The notes beneath the pieces were generated by a model. That model worked only from the letters and a program-made list of their open reading frames with translations. It was not told where the DNA came from and searched no databases. From positions 248,001 to 312,000 of the forward strand of contig NZ_MTCM01000005.1 of assembly GCF_002000245.1 (NCBI RefSeq): DNA of 64,000 bases, written 5' to 3'. Position numbers and translations under genes: made by a program. Within the stretch, counting starts at the first letter, position 1. Each line of letters opens with the position of its first letter. This document shows, in pieces, positions 17,864 to 27,561 of this stretch. Source of the DNA: Sphingobacterium sp. CZ-UAM (GTDB taxonomy: Bacteria > Bacteroidota > Bacteroidia > Sphingobacteriales > Sphingobacteriaceae).

Positions 17864-20800
17864 TTAGAACGTTACCTTCACACCAAGGTTATACGATCTC
17901 ACCAATGGATAAAGTCCATAATCCACACCTGGAGTCAGGTTGCCGCGTTGATTATAATCCGGTTCCGGATTGTAGCCTTTATATTTAGAAATCGTAAATG
18001 CATTGTCCACTGTAGCGTAGACCCTTAGGCCAGAAAGTGTTAACTTTTCTACGAGGCTTTTGGGAAGATTGTAACCCAAAGCAATATTTGTCATACGCAA
18101 GAATGAACCGTCCTGCAGATAAAAATCCGAGAGACGTGTACTGTTACTTTGCGTACCGCCACGCGATGCACGGTAAACCTTTCCATTTCCCGGATTTTGA
18201 GCCGAACGGTAGCGTTGTGCCACATCGGCATATTGATTGCCGGAGCCTTCCATATTGTAGAGGTAATAATCATAGCCATCCAGCACTTTATTCCCTTGGG
18301 AGCCATTAAATGATGCGCGTAGATCAAATGCCTTATAGCGTGCGTTGACGGCAAAGCCATAGGTGAAGTTAGGGTGTGGATTGCCGATCACCCGTTTATC
18401 GGCATCATTGACAATACCATTGCCGTCCACATCTTCAAAATATAGATCTCCAGGCTGTAGTGGCGTTGTTGAAGCCGCTGAAGGTGCGACAGTTTTATAG
18501 TTTTCCTCCGTTGCAACACCGAGAACTTTAAAACCATAGAACATACCGATCGGACTTCCTTCTTGTGTGATATGCGTTAGATAAGAGCGTTCAGCGCCAT
18601 TCGTCAAGATGGTAGAAGCACCTCCTAGATCAAGCACCTTATTTCTGTTGACATTAATGTTTCCGCTGAATCCCAATTCAAATTCATTTTTTCGAATCAG
18701 TGTTGCATCAATCTGCACATCAAAACCTTTATTCTGCACCTTTGAATTTGGCAGATTGGTCAAGATCGTAGTTGATCCAGAGACTGCGGAGAGTGGCTGA
18801 TTGAATAATAAATTAAAGGAACGGCTCAGGTAGAAGTTGGTCATAATGTTGAGTCGGCCTTTTAACAAACCGAGGTCTAGACCGGCGTTGTATTGCGAAG
18901 TTGTTTCCCAGCCCAATTTTGGATCGAGTAGATCACCTGCGGTATAAGAAGTTTCCACTTTATCACCAAGAATAACTCCCGCCGGCGAATTAATAATGGA
19001 TATCGCACGATAATCACCAATATTATTATTTCCACTACGTCCCCAGCTCGCTCTTAGTTTGACTGTCGATTGTTGTCCTAACCAATCCGTATAAAACTCC
19101 TCTTTGGAGAGCGTCCATCCAGCTGAAACCGATGGGAAAGTTCCCCATTTGTTATTTGGCCCGAAGCGCGAGGAACCATCTGTACGAATGGACGCCGAAA
19201 GGAAATATTTCGAATCAAAACTGTAGTTTACGCGGCTAAAATAAGACTGGAGCGTTGTCGTACGTTTGAACGTATCGTCTTTTAGCAATTGGAAATTAGA
19301 AGGATCGGCTCCTTTATCGGTAATTTCCCCAATCGCATTGTTATTAAAGCCGTTGGCCCGTACACCTTGATAATCGTAATCTGTTCGTTGAGCCGAATAA
19401 CCCAATAGAGCAGATACCTGATGTTTCTCACCGAAAGTCTTGTTATAGTTTAATGTTGTTTCCAGCAATTTATCCAGTTCATTTTTTGTCTTGGCATCTG
19501 CGTAGGCTGCAGAAATTGCCTGTGGTGAAAACGGTTTGTTGTTTCCATCGGATATACTTGTCGGACGGAAATAATCATACTTCTCGTCATAAGTAGACAG
19601 GCCACCGTTTACTTTAAGATTTAGGCCATCAATAATGGAAAAATCGGCAAAGACATTGTATATCCCCCTCTTTCCACGGCGGTTGTTTTTAATCTCAGTA
19701 ACATAGGCCAGTGGGTTTTCTGGATTCTGGATACCAAAGTTATTTGCCGACAGATCAGCCATCAGGTATTTGGCATAGGTTCCATCTTCGTTATAAACAG
19801 GGAGGGTTGGCAAATAAATTAATGCGGCCATTGATGGGCTTCTGTCGTAACGCCCTGTCGTCACCTCGTTGTTGTCATTATATGTAAAGGAAACATTCGC
19901 GCCGACGGTCAATCTCTTGCTTACCTTGCTATCAATATTGGCGCGAAAATTAAAGACTTTTTGATCAGTCCCAAGCATGATCCCTTGCTGATTCTGATAC
20001 GAGCCGCTCAGGAAGTAGCGATTTTTTTCGTTACCGCCATAGGTAGAGAGATTATGACGTTGGAAAGGTGCATTACGGTATAAAGCATCCTGCCAATCCG
20101 TATCATATTTCGCTTTTTTTGCTGTACCGGTGGCAAAGTCATAATAGTCTTCAGGAATACTCACCGAGCCGGCATTTCCGACATTGGCGATACGCGTTTT
20201 ATTATCATCAAAGCGCCTACTGTCATTCCAAGCGATCCCTTTTGCGGCCAAAAGGTCTTTATAGGAATTATTACGCCCATCAATTAGGAGATCAATAAAC
20301 TGTTCTGAATTTAAGACGTCTATTTTCTTGGAAAGCTGACCAAAGCCTCCCAATACTTCGTAATCCACCTGACTTTTACCTTCCTTGCCACGTTTGGTTG
20401 TAATCAATACGACCCCGCCAGCCCCACGCGATCCATAGATCGCTGCAGAAGCAGCATCCTTTAAAACATCGAAAGATTCAATATCATTGGGATTAATATT
20501 TAAATTATTTCCAGATGGGTAACCATCAATGACGTACAAGGGATCCGAACCGGCGTTGATCGATCCCATACCGCGGACACGCATTTTGGTTCCATCGTAC
20601 GGAGCCCCGCTTGTTTGCATCACTTGCACACCTGCTACTTTACCAACTAAAGCCTGAGATAGTTTTGGTGCACTGAGGTTTAGCTCTTCTGCTTTTACAC
20701 TTGCGATCGCACCGGTAACATCGGACTTCCGTATTTTCTGATAGCCGATGGAAACCGTCACTTCTTCAAGCGTATTTTCATTGGTCTGTAGGACGAAGAT

Positions 20801-21115
20801 CTGCCCATTGGATTGGGCTATAGGTTGGACAAGATTGCTAAAGCCGACATAGGAGATGCTGAGTCTATCACCGACCTCCGCATCAATATGGAAGTTTCCT
20901 TTTTCATCGGATTGAACGGACTTTTTACTTTTTAAATTTTGAATTGTTGCTCCTGACACTGCATGGCCCTGTGCATCGACCACACGGCCGCTAACGGGAT
21001 GCTGTACCTGTAAGAAATGTGGTTTGGTTAGCGATAGAGGTTTAGCTTGAACAGCCGATGAGCTCGCTGCAATGGCACATAACAACCAAAAGACATTGTT
21101 GGCTTTAATTTTCAT
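17864..21115 (-). CDS. SusC-family TonB-dependent outer-membrane receptor (PUL pair 2)
   Basis: A 1083-residue receptor with a signal peptide (NVFWLLCAIAASSSAVQA), a carboxypeptidase-regulatory-like domain (VSGRVVDAQGHAVSGATIQ), TonB-box-like LEEVTVSIGYQ, plug signatures VRGMGSINAGSDPLYVIDG and FDVLKDAASAAIYGSRGAGG, and a barrel ending SYNLGVKVTF. It differs from pair 1 in the TonB-box region (VTVSIGYQ rather than VVVVGFG) and throughout the barrel, so it probably takes a different ligand or a different fragment. It is first in a susC-susD unit on the minus strand. Confidence 0.93.
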   Translation of the reverse strand: MKIKANNVFWLLCAIAASSSAVQAKPLSLTKPHFLQVQHPVSGRVVDAQGHAVSGATIQNLKSKKSVQSDEKGNFHIDAEVGDRLSISYVGFSNLVQPIAQSNGQIFVLQTNENTLEEVTVSIGYQKIRKSDVTGAIASVKAEELNLSAPKLSQALVGKVAGVQVMQTSGAPYDGTKMRVRGMGSINAGSDPLYVIDGYPSGNNLNINPNDIESFDVLKDAASAAIYGSRGAGGVVLITTKRGKEGKSQVDYEVLGGFGQLSKKIDVLNSEQFIDLLIDGRNNSYKDLLAAKGIAWNDSRRFDDNKTRIANVGNAGSVSIPEDYYDFATGTAKKAKYDTDWQDALYRNAPFQRHNLSTYGGNEKNRYFLSGSYQNQQGIMLGTDQKVFNFRANIDSKVSKRLTVGANVSFTYNDNNEVTTGRYDRSPSMAALIYLPTLPVYNEDGTYAKYLMADLSANNFGIQNPENPLAYVTEIKNNRRGKRGIYNVFADFSIIDGLNLKVNGGLSTYDEKYDYFRPTSISDGNNKPFSPQAISAAYADAKTKNELDKLLETTLNYNKTFGEKHQVSALLGYSAQRTDYDYQGVRANGFNNNAIGEITDKGADPSNFQLLKDDTFKRTTTLQSYFSRVNYSFDSKYFLSASIRTDGSSRFGPNNKWGTFPSVSAGWTLSKEEFYTDWLGQQSTVKLRASWGRSGNNNIGDYRAISIINSPAGVILGDKVETSYTAGDLLDPKLGWETTSQYNAGLDLGLLKGRLNIMTNFYLSRSFNLLFNQPLSAVSGSTTILTNLPNSKVQNKGFDVQIDATLIRKNEFELGFSGNINVNRNKVLDLGGASTILTNGAERSYLTHITQEGSPIGMFYGFKVLGVATEENYKTVAPSAASTTPLQPGDLYFEDVDGNGIVNDADKRVIGNPHPNFTYGFAVNARYKAFDLRASFNGSQGNKVLDGYDYYLYNMEGSGNQYADVAQRYRSAQNPGNGKVYRASRGGTQSNSTRLSDFYLQDGSFLRMTNIALGYNLPKSLVEKLTLSGLRVYATVDNAFTISKYKGYNPEPDYNQRGNLTPGVDYGLYPLVRSYNLGVKVTF

Positions 21116-21250
21116 AAGTAGTGCATTTGATTTATGGGTACAAGGTTACAAATGCAATATGAAGGCAGTATCAATAAAAGGTTAATAGTTTTTAACTAAA
21201 CCGCGTTAGCATATAAAACAGGCTTAACAAAAGGATAACAATAAAAGCAC

Positions 21251-21565
21251 TTAGCTACCCTTCTTAGCAAGCATACGGAGCAACAGCCGCAATAGCATAT
21301 AGACAGCCATTGCGAAAAGGATATTACCCGTCAGTTTGAATGGTTTAAAATTTTCGAAACTGGCATATTCATCACGTTCAAGATTATAGCCCGTCCCTTC
21401 TGAATAGAACTCCCATGGAAATCCCATCACCAGTTTGCCATCTACAGGCAGTTGATTCTGATACGAGAGCGCTGTCAAAACAGCAAAAACAGCTATCGTA
21501 CCAGCTATTCCTTTTAGAAGGGCTGGTACGATGGCTGTTTTATGTTCGGGAATCATTTTATTCAT
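21251..21565 (-). CDS. Small two-helix membrane protein, unknown function
   Basis: A 104-residue protein with two predicted membrane helices (about 12-34 and 78-98) and a short exported or periplasmic middle part containing MGFPWEFYSEGTGYNLERDEYASFENF. I do not recognise a named family, though similar GFPF-FY-containing small membrane proteins occur in Bacteroidota. It is the last gene of a four-gene minus-strand group, 30 bases after the 236-residue protein. The codons for the first helix contain a terminator-like hairpin (separate entry), which is odd and may limit its expression. Confidence 0.6.
   Translation of the reverse strand: MNKMIPEHKTAIVPALLKGIAGTIAVFAVLTALSYQNQLPVDGKLVMGFPWEFYSEGTGYNLERDEYASFENFKPFKLTGNILFAMAVYMLLRLLLRMLAKKGS
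21486..21541 (-). promoter_or_regulatory. Terminator-like hairpin inside the 104-codon membrane protein gene
   Basis: Arms of 20 bases (21486-21505 and 21522-21541) pair at 19 positions. The other position can form a G-U pair in the minus-strand transcript. The 16-base loop has a further CCTT/AAGG stem. In the minus-strand transcript the hairpin is followed by UUUUUGCUGUUUU. This has the form of an intrinsic terminator, but it lies about 25 to 80 bases inside the coding sequence. Confidence 0.55.
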
Positions 21566-21595
21566 TGGGATAAATATAATGATAGTTTTTTTTAC

Positions 21596-22306
21596 TCAAC
21601 GCCAGCCATTTAATAAATACTGTTTGCGACTAGCTTGCTGAGAATCCGTTAAGAAAAAAGAAAAGCTATTTTCTATATTTCTGACAACGAGTTTGTTTTG
21701 TTGGATAAGGCCATATAGGACATTTTTAAGGTGACGGGGAAAAATCTGCAAATGAACAAGACCAGTATGTTCGACCTTACGAAACATTTGCAGTGCTGTA
21801 GCACCATGTTCAAAGTAATTACTGTCCAATAATACGTCCAATTTCTGTCGAACATGGAGCATGGCGTCCGATTCGAGTTGTAGATCCTTTTCTGCTTTCC
21901 ATTCCTCAAATTGTAATTCGGGTAGAGCGAGCTTCTTTTTCCCGGTTAAAAAGATCCAGGGAACCTCTATGGAATAATTCCACTTCAGCTCATCTTCTTC
22001 GATCCTAAAACGTACCAAACGCTCCTGGGAAACTTCAAATTCTTGGCGATGAAATTCCATGGCTTCTATGCGCGAACTCGCATATATCCGATCCAGTAAA
22101 ATAGATTCCTGTGTTAAAAACTTTTCGACTTGAAACATCCGCTCAAAATCGATATAGGCATGATCGGGCTTGCCCAGTAAGAACGAAAGTTCTTCAGGCC
22201 GCCACTTCTTTTCTATCCTCCGCTTGAAATACGTATACCATAACTGAAAATCTTGTGAATACATCATTCCGGCGTAGGAAGCTGTGGTTGTTAATTCGGT
22301 TCTCAT
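21596..22306 (-). CDS. Unknown protein with a possible helix-turn-helix N-terminus
   Basis: A 236-residue soluble protein of no family I can name. Residues about 20-50 (LWYTYFKRRIEKKWRPEELSFLLGKP) look like a helix-turn-helix opening as in XRE-type regulators (ELSFLLGKPDHAYIDFER). The rest is charged and mixed, with SRIEAMEFHRQEF in the middle and a winged-helix-like end (HLKNVLYGLIQQNKLVVRNIENSFSFFL). It starts 19 bases after the SNF2 helicase stop codon, so it is very likely cotranscribed with it and may work with it, for example as a DNA-binding or regulatory partner. That is inference from position only. Confidence 0.55.
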   Translation of the reverse strand: MRTELTTTASYAGMMYSQDFQLWYTYFKRRIEKKWRPEELSFLLGKPDHAYIDFERMFQVEKFLTQESILLDRIYASSRIEAMEFHRQEFEVSQERLVRFRIEEDELKWNYSIEVPWIFLTGKKKLALPELQFEEWKAEKDLQLESDAMLHVRQKLDVLLDSNYFEHGATALQMFRKVEHTGLVHLQIFPRHLKNVLYGLIQQNKLVVRNIENSFSFFLTDSQQASRKQYLLNGWR

Positions 22307-22325
22307 AAGTTAGGTTTATAATTGG

Positions 22326-25300
22326 TTACTCGAATAATTTAAGTAATTCTTCTTTACTAATAGACTTCATGAGATTCGCTTCATCTAAAATTAATCCTTC
22401 GGCCATTCTCTTTTTAATGGCCTGAAGTTCCAATATTCGTTCTTCGACAGAATTTCGGCATACGATCTTGTAGGCCATGACATGTTTGTCTTGGCCAATA
22501 CGATAACAACGATCTATTGCCTGAGCTTCAGCAGCGGGATTCCACCACGGATCCAAAATGTAAACATAGTCTGCCGCAGTCAAGTTCAGACCTGTTCCAC
22601 CAGCTTTTAAGCTAATCAAAAAAACACGACAGGTATCTTCAATTTGAAATCTCTCAACTGCAGACTGTCTTTGTTCCTGATTCATCTTACCATCGAGATA
22701 GGTATACCCTAAATTGTACTTCTCGATCCGTTGGGCCACAAGCTTAAGCATAGACGTGTAAGATGAAAAAAGAAGAATCTTATGATTTGGAGCTACCTCT
22801 TCCATGATTTCGTCAATAAAATCCAATTTTATGGAGTTATTAGCGAAATCACCATCTGTCATTAGTACAGGAGAATTACACAACTTCCGTAGTTTCTGTA
22901 GGGCCTCTATAGCTAAGAACTTGGATTTTGTAGACTCCTCACTGTTTAAATTTTCTTCAATCTCCTCTCGATATTTTTTTCGATAGCTATCATAGATTTT
23001 CCGTTGCCCCTCTTGCATATCCAAATACAAAATCGTCTCTGTTTTATCAGGTAAATCTATTGCGACTTGCTTTTTGGTCCTTCTCAGAATAAATGGTGCA
23101 ATCATCTTTTGCAAATTCATGAGTGACACATCCATTCCCTCCCCCTCTCCCATAGACTTAAACATCTTGTTAAAATTTCTGTAATTCCCAAAAAAACCAG
23201 GGTTGACCATTGTCATTTGTGCATAAATATCTTGAATGCCATTTTCAATTGGGGTACCGGTCATTGCAATCCGAAATGATGCTTTAATAGAAAATAAATA
23301 TTCGAATCTTTTAGAATTTCGATTCTTTACCATTTGAGACTCATCCAAAACCATATAACTAAATGACTGGGATTGAAGAAAGGAAAAGTCTGTCATCGCT
23401 GTCCCATAGGTTGTCAGCACAATTGATGCTTTTGCTAACGTCTCTTGGTCCTTTCTTTTTATGCCATGATAGATATGATAACGCCGCTGCGGAACAAATT
23501 TTTTAATTTCGTTTTGCCAATTGAATAGTAATGAATTAGGAACAACAACAATGGAAGGATCCGCATCCGGATTATTTTGGTAGTAATATTCCAATAAAGT
23601 AATTACTTGTAATGTTTTTCCAAGTCCCATATCATCCGCCAGAATACCACCCCATTGAAATTCTTGTAGAAATCCCAGCCAACTAAAACCAACCAATTGA
23701 TAGGGACGCAACGTTGCTTTGACCGTATCCGGAACATCTAATAAAGGAATTTCGGTCATATTGGCTAATTTATCCCGCCGTTCTCTTGTACTATCGTTAA
23801 TAATCTTCGGATCTATTTTTTCCAATTGCGTTTGAAATGAGATCAATTGTGCCGAAGTCAAAATAATGTATGGATCGTCTACGCGTGCCTGAGCAAATAA
23901 GGGGATAAAAAGAGATTTCAGAGAATCGCTGATATAAACATGATCTTCGCCATTTACCTTGAACCAATTTTTCTTTTCAAATAGATAATCTTCAAATAGA
24001 CTAGGTTCCAATATTAGTTTACCCAGCCTAAATTTTATATTGATATATAACAAATTTGATTGAGATTTCACTTCGACCACTTCCCATTTCAAAGAGAACG
24101 GATAGTAATAAGATCCTTGAACGAGTCCTATAAGTTTAAGCTTTATCTGATGATCTTGACATGCTTTGCGAAGGTTTTTTATCCAATTTGTTCGAGCAAT
24201 TAGAGACGTTCTCAATTCCCAAGTATGAGGGGAAGCCTGTTTTTCAAAAGATTCATGTTGACTTTTAACAAAATTGCTAAAGGCCAGTTCATCGTCAGTG
24301 TCTCGCTCTTGAACGCGAATTTCATGATCAACATAGGTTAAAACAGTTGTACTAGGCATCTCCACAATGGGCAGGGTAACTGTCCCAAAATCTATGGATG
24401 CTTTCAATAGCAGTAGATCATCCTGAAGTGATACCTCCAATATTTTTGTCGCCTCAATTGTCTCTTTAGTTGCGGCGTGATCTTTGACCATTTCATTTTC
24501 ATACACTATCGGGAAGTATTGCGCTATTGGACGCAATATATCTTCGTAAAATTTAGGGATGTCTTGTCGCAACACAAAAATTTTGAATTCGGAATGCCTA
24601 AATTGATTTAGAAGTTTTCCGATTTGCATATCGTCAATAAAAAGTACATACTTGGAATTTAATTCAACAAAGAAACTATGTACATCGCTCAAAAACTTGA
24701 TTTTCTTTAACAGATTACCCTTGTAATATGGCAACACTTCCATCAATAACCCTTTTTGATTTTCTACTACTTGAATCTTAAGCTTAAAATCACCATTAGC
24801 AATTTTCAATTTATACATTTGATTGGAAGCAGCTCTATATCGGAATTGGCAATGTCTTAGGCCAAAATTATTCGTATGGGAATAGAAAAAGATCACTTCA
24901 TCACGATCCCATTGGTTCGAAATGAGATCTCTCCATAAATCCATTATTCGATACGCCCGCTCACTTTGTTCAAGTAATGAAGGTTCCTCTGATCTGACCA
25001 TATTAAATGCGAAAGATCCTAACTGCAACATCTTCTTTGCTATGGCATCAAGCATCATCTCCTGGCAGGTAAGATGTTTCGGATGTGGTAGGTCATCCTT
25101 TAAGAGATAGCTTTCTTTGAAGACAACTTTTTTCTTTTCTCCACTTAAAAATGGAAGTAAAAAAGGTAGTTGATCAATCGTATTATTTATCGGAATTGCC
25201 ACAATAAACTTACCTTCCGACCTACAAACCGTAGGTTCTAAGAAAGAAATTTTATTACTGGCAGCATAGCATAATTCGGATGCTCCATGAAAGCCATAAA

Positions 25301-25745
25301 TGCTCCCATAATCTGCTTTTGCGTTGATCTCAATTTTTGTTATTCTCCGATGTTCATCTTTAAGAGATAAACCAAATAGTTCACGTTGATCAGGCTGGGG
25401 TAAAAACCATTTCGGATCGTATAAATGAGAAAAATAATATTTATTCCCACTTAGTTTTTCACGCAATAAACCATAGACATGTTCGCATAATGTCGTGTTC
25501 ATGCTCCCACATGAACAGTTCGCTTTCAAATGATCGGCCGTCAATGTAATCTGGACTCGAATATTTTCCTTATACAAACTTTCGAACACATACCTATTAT
25601 TAAAAACGCTCTCTTCGAGTATTATTTTAAAATCCCAAGATAGTCTTGCAGACTTTTCGTTAAAAAATCTTTTCAGATAAACGATAGATAGGGATTTTTC
25701 ATGCTTATTTTGCCATGGTATCGTTATATCTAATTCATTTTTCAT
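22326..25745 (-). CDS. SNF2-family helicase/translocase with N-terminal SWIM zinc finger
   Basis: A 1139-residue protein. A SWIM zinc finger (Cys77-x-Cys79, Cys87-x-His89) is followed by about 600 residues without obvious motifs. Then comes a complete SNF2 ATPase: DDMGLGKTLQ (Walker A, about 702), LDESQ (Walker B, about 798), AMTGTPIENG (motif III), SLKAGGTGLNLT and QAIDRCYRIGQ (motifs V-VI, about 1082). Such proteins translocate on double-stranded DNA and remodel protein-DNA complexes. Bacterial SWIM-SNF2 proteins are fairly common and are linked to repair or transcription in some species and to phage defence in others. It is preceded by the HEPN-like gene (79 bases) and followed by an unknown gene (19 bases). 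Confidence 0.9.
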   Translation of the reverse strand: MKNELDITIPWQNKHEKSLSIVYLKRFFNEKSARLSWDFKIILEESVFNNRYVFESLYKENIRVQITLTADHLKANCSCGSMNTTLCEHVYGLLREKLSGNKYYFSHLYDPKWFLPQPDQRELFGLSLKDEHRRITKIEINAKADYGSIYGFHGASELCYAASNKISFLEPTVCRSEGKFIVAIPINNTIDQLPFLLPFLSGEKKKVVFKESYLLKDDLPHPKHLTCQEMMLDAIAKKMLQLGSFAFNMVRSEEPSLLEQSERAYRIMDLWRDLISNQWDRDEVIFFYSHTNNFGLRHCQFRYRAASNQMYKLKIANGDFKLKIQVVENQKGLLMEVLPYYKGNLLKKIKFLSDVHSFFVELNSKYVLFIDDMQIGKLLNQFRHSEFKIFVLRQDIPKFYEDILRPIAQYFPIVYENEMVKDHAATKETIEATKILEVSLQDDLLLLKASIDFGTVTLPIVEMPSTTVLTYVDHEIRVQERDTDDELAFSNFVKSQHESFEKQASPHTWELRTSLIARTNWIKNLRKACQDHQIKLKLIGLVQGSYYYPFSLKWEVVEVKSQSNLLYINIKFRLGKLILEPSLFEDYLFEKKNWFKVNGEDHVYISDSLKSLFIPLFAQARVDDPYIILTSAQLISFQTQLEKIDPKIINDSTRERRDKLANMTEIPLLDVPDTVKATLRPYQLVGFSWLGFLQEFQWGGILADDMGLGKTLQVITLLEYYYQNNPDADPSIVVVPNSLLFNWQNEIKKFVPQRRYHIYHGIKRKDQETLAKASIVLTTYGTAMTDFSFLQSQSFSYMVLDESQMVKNRNSKRFEYLFSIKASFRIAMTGTPIENGIQDIYAQMTMVNPGFFGNYRNFNKMFKSMGEGEGMDVSLMNLQKMIAPFILRRTKKQVAIDLPDKTETILYLDMQEGQRKIYDSYRKKYREEIEENLNSEESTKSKFLAIEALQKLRKLCNSPVLMTDGDFANNSIKLDFIDEIMEEVAPNHKILLFSSYTSMLKLVAQRIEKYNLGYTYLDGKMNQEQRQSAVERFQIEDTCRVFLISLKAGGTGLNLTAADYVYILDPWWNPAAEAQAIDRCYRIGQDKHVMAYKIVCRNSVEERILELQAIKKRMAEGLILDEANLMKSISKEELLKLFE

Positions 25746-25824
25746 TGATTTATGTTTAGTTATGATGGCTTATTTTTATAAATCTAGCCTGCGTAGATGA
25801 GCATCTAGTCTTTTATGGTAAGCT

Positions 25825-27561
25825 TCAATTTATTTTAATCCCCGATTTCCTTTCCATATACCTTAAACTCTGTTCGCATAGATCAGCAAAAAAGGTCGTT
25901 ATCCGATTGGCACTGGATTTAAAGAAGTCCATCTCCAGTTCCTCCAGTTCTGGAGACAATTCATATACCCTACCTTTCATGTCTTTTAATATTTCCTGGT
26001 ACAAGATGTCCTCAAAAGGTTCATTTGATACAAAAAATTCACTTACTTTTTTATCACAGGTACAGGTCCATTCAATCAGCTCAGCTATTGTTGCCTTCAT
26101 TGGCGCATAACCGATCCGCAGGTAGAGATAACTATGTAATCCAATCAAGACCAACTGGTTTAATAACAGCACCGCCAATTGTTTGCTGGAAAAACAGGTA
26201 TCAGAAAGTACAGCCTGTAGATCCTGCATAAGCTTTGAATTGCGGATCCAGGCATTTGTTGTCTTAACCAGTGCGTCTGACCAATTTACCGGAGTTAGCG
26301 AATGCGTGGGCTTATAGCCTGGGTTGCGATAAAGGACAACAGATTCATTCCAGATCGTTTGGGAGAAGCGACTCCCTTTATTCAATTTCGCGGCGATAAA
26401 GCTGCTGCTTAAAAAGGAAATAACTGCTGTCGCCCGACCGAAAGAAACTTGACGGAAATAAGCCGCTCCAATCCGTTTTTTAATGACTGTTAGGTATAGT
26501 GTTGCACCGCCGATGACTTTTGGTGGATAATCGAATAATCCGGTTCCAGGGACATTGCTCACATAATAGTTGAGCAACATGATCTGTTCGGGCTGATGTT
26601 CCTGACAGATCTGATGGAGGAGCTGCTGGATATCGGACTGATCATGTGACGGCCAGGGAAATGCCTGAAAAGTAGGCACTGCTATTAGCGCTTTCGATTG
26701 TGTAATTCTGACTTTTTCTTCTTTGGCCAATTTAGCCTGGGCGAGCTCCGCCTGAATGGCAGCTTCAGCCGCCATATTTTTTTCATATTCGCTCTGCAAT
26801 GCTGACGTAAAGTAACGGAAGAGTTTCTCTATTGCAGTTTGCATCGCGATACAATGCTCATATAACCAGGAGGCATCAAGAGCCAAAATAGCCAGATCTT
26901 TATTTTGATTGACTGCGTTAAAGGAACTATCCAATAGGCGGAAGCGCTCTTGCTCTGCCTCGTCTTCCCCCATAAATACCTTTTTGAACATCGAGAAGTG
27001 TGTATCGAGACTCCTTATCCTGCTGTCTAGGCGATGTACATTATTTCCTTTCCCCTCCACGGCGATTTGCAGCAATTTCAAATGGCTTTCCAAGCTTTGA
27101 TGTACCATAAACAATGCCCGGAGATAGTTTGCAGTATCCGCAAATGTCTGTGCTCCTTCTAAAAATTCTCCAGATGTAATCAGCACTTTTTGATAGTGCT
27201 TTTCGGATAGATCCAGTATCCCCCTTAACTCTTTCTGTTTGGCGGTCACCGTAGTATTACCGCAGGAATTAAAAATCTCGTGCGCAGGTAAAACTGCATA
27301 ACAATAGAATAAGCTACCGATCTTGATCTTGTTCTTCAGCTCGGGCGTAAAAATCAATTCAAATGAAATAGGTTCCTGGTCGATTAGACATAATTCCACA
27401 ATAGGCTTTAATACCTTATGCGAAAGCCCACTCACGGGCTTTAATGCTAAAATTAAGTGTTGATATTCTTGATCCAAAAATGCATACTTAACGAGATAAA
27501 CCCGATCGAGATCCATACGTTTAGATAAGCGATCAATAATCAACTGACTATTAATTTCCAT
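25825..27561 (-). CDS. HEPN-like protein with an internally duplicated architecture
   Basis: A 578-residue protein. Residues 1-110 form a mixed alpha/beta region (RVYLVKYAFLDQEYQHLILAL, PISFELIF) and 125-250 an all-helical HEPN-like domain (FADTANYLRALFMVHQSLESHLKLL). After an Ala/Glu-rich linker (about 255-285) the plan recurs: QIMLLNYYVS and GGATLYLTVIKK at 327-362, then helical SSKQLAVLLLNQLVLIGLHSYLYLRIGY at 458-485. This suggests two diverged copies of a nucleotidyltransferase-like plus HEPN unit. HEPN proteins include RNases of toxin-antitoxin and defence systems. An R183-x4-H188 exists, but it is not clearly in the catalytic helix. No GS...D nucleotidyltransferase motif is seen. It leads the operon with the SNF2 helicase. 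Confidence 0.6.
   Translation of the reverse strand: MEINSQLIIDRLSKRMDLDRVYLVKYAFLDQEYQHLILALKPVSGLSHKVLKPIVELCLIDQEPISFELIFTPELKNKIKIGSLFYCYAVLPAHEIFNSCGNTTVTAKQKELRGILDLSEKHYQKVLITSGEFLEGAQTFADTANYLRALFMVHQSLESHLKLLQIAVEGKGNNVHRLDSRIRSLDTHFSMFKKVFMGEDEAEQERFRLLDSSFNAVNQNKDLAILALDASWLYEHCIAMQTAIEKLFRYFTSALQSEYEKNMAAEAAIQAELAQAKLAKEEKVRITQSKALIAVPTFQAFPWPSHDQSDIQQLLHQICQEHQPEQIMLLNYYVSNVPGTGLFDYPPKVIGGATLYLTVIKKRIGAAYFRQVSFGRATAVISFLSSSFIAAKLNKGSRFSQTIWNESVVLYRNPGYKPTHSLTPVNWSDALVKTTNAWIRNSKLMQDLQAVLSDTCFSSKQLAVLLLNQLVLIGLHSYLYLRIGYAPMKATIAELIEWTCTCDKKVSEFFVSNEPFEDILYQEILKDMKGRVYELSPELEELEMDFFKSSANRITTFFADLCEQSLRYMERKSGIKIN

Noticed and set aside
26997-27014. R-x4-H in the HEPN-like protein as proof of RNase activity
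   Set aside because: The residues lie between helices rather than in the helix where the HEPN catalytic motif normally sits; it may be chance.
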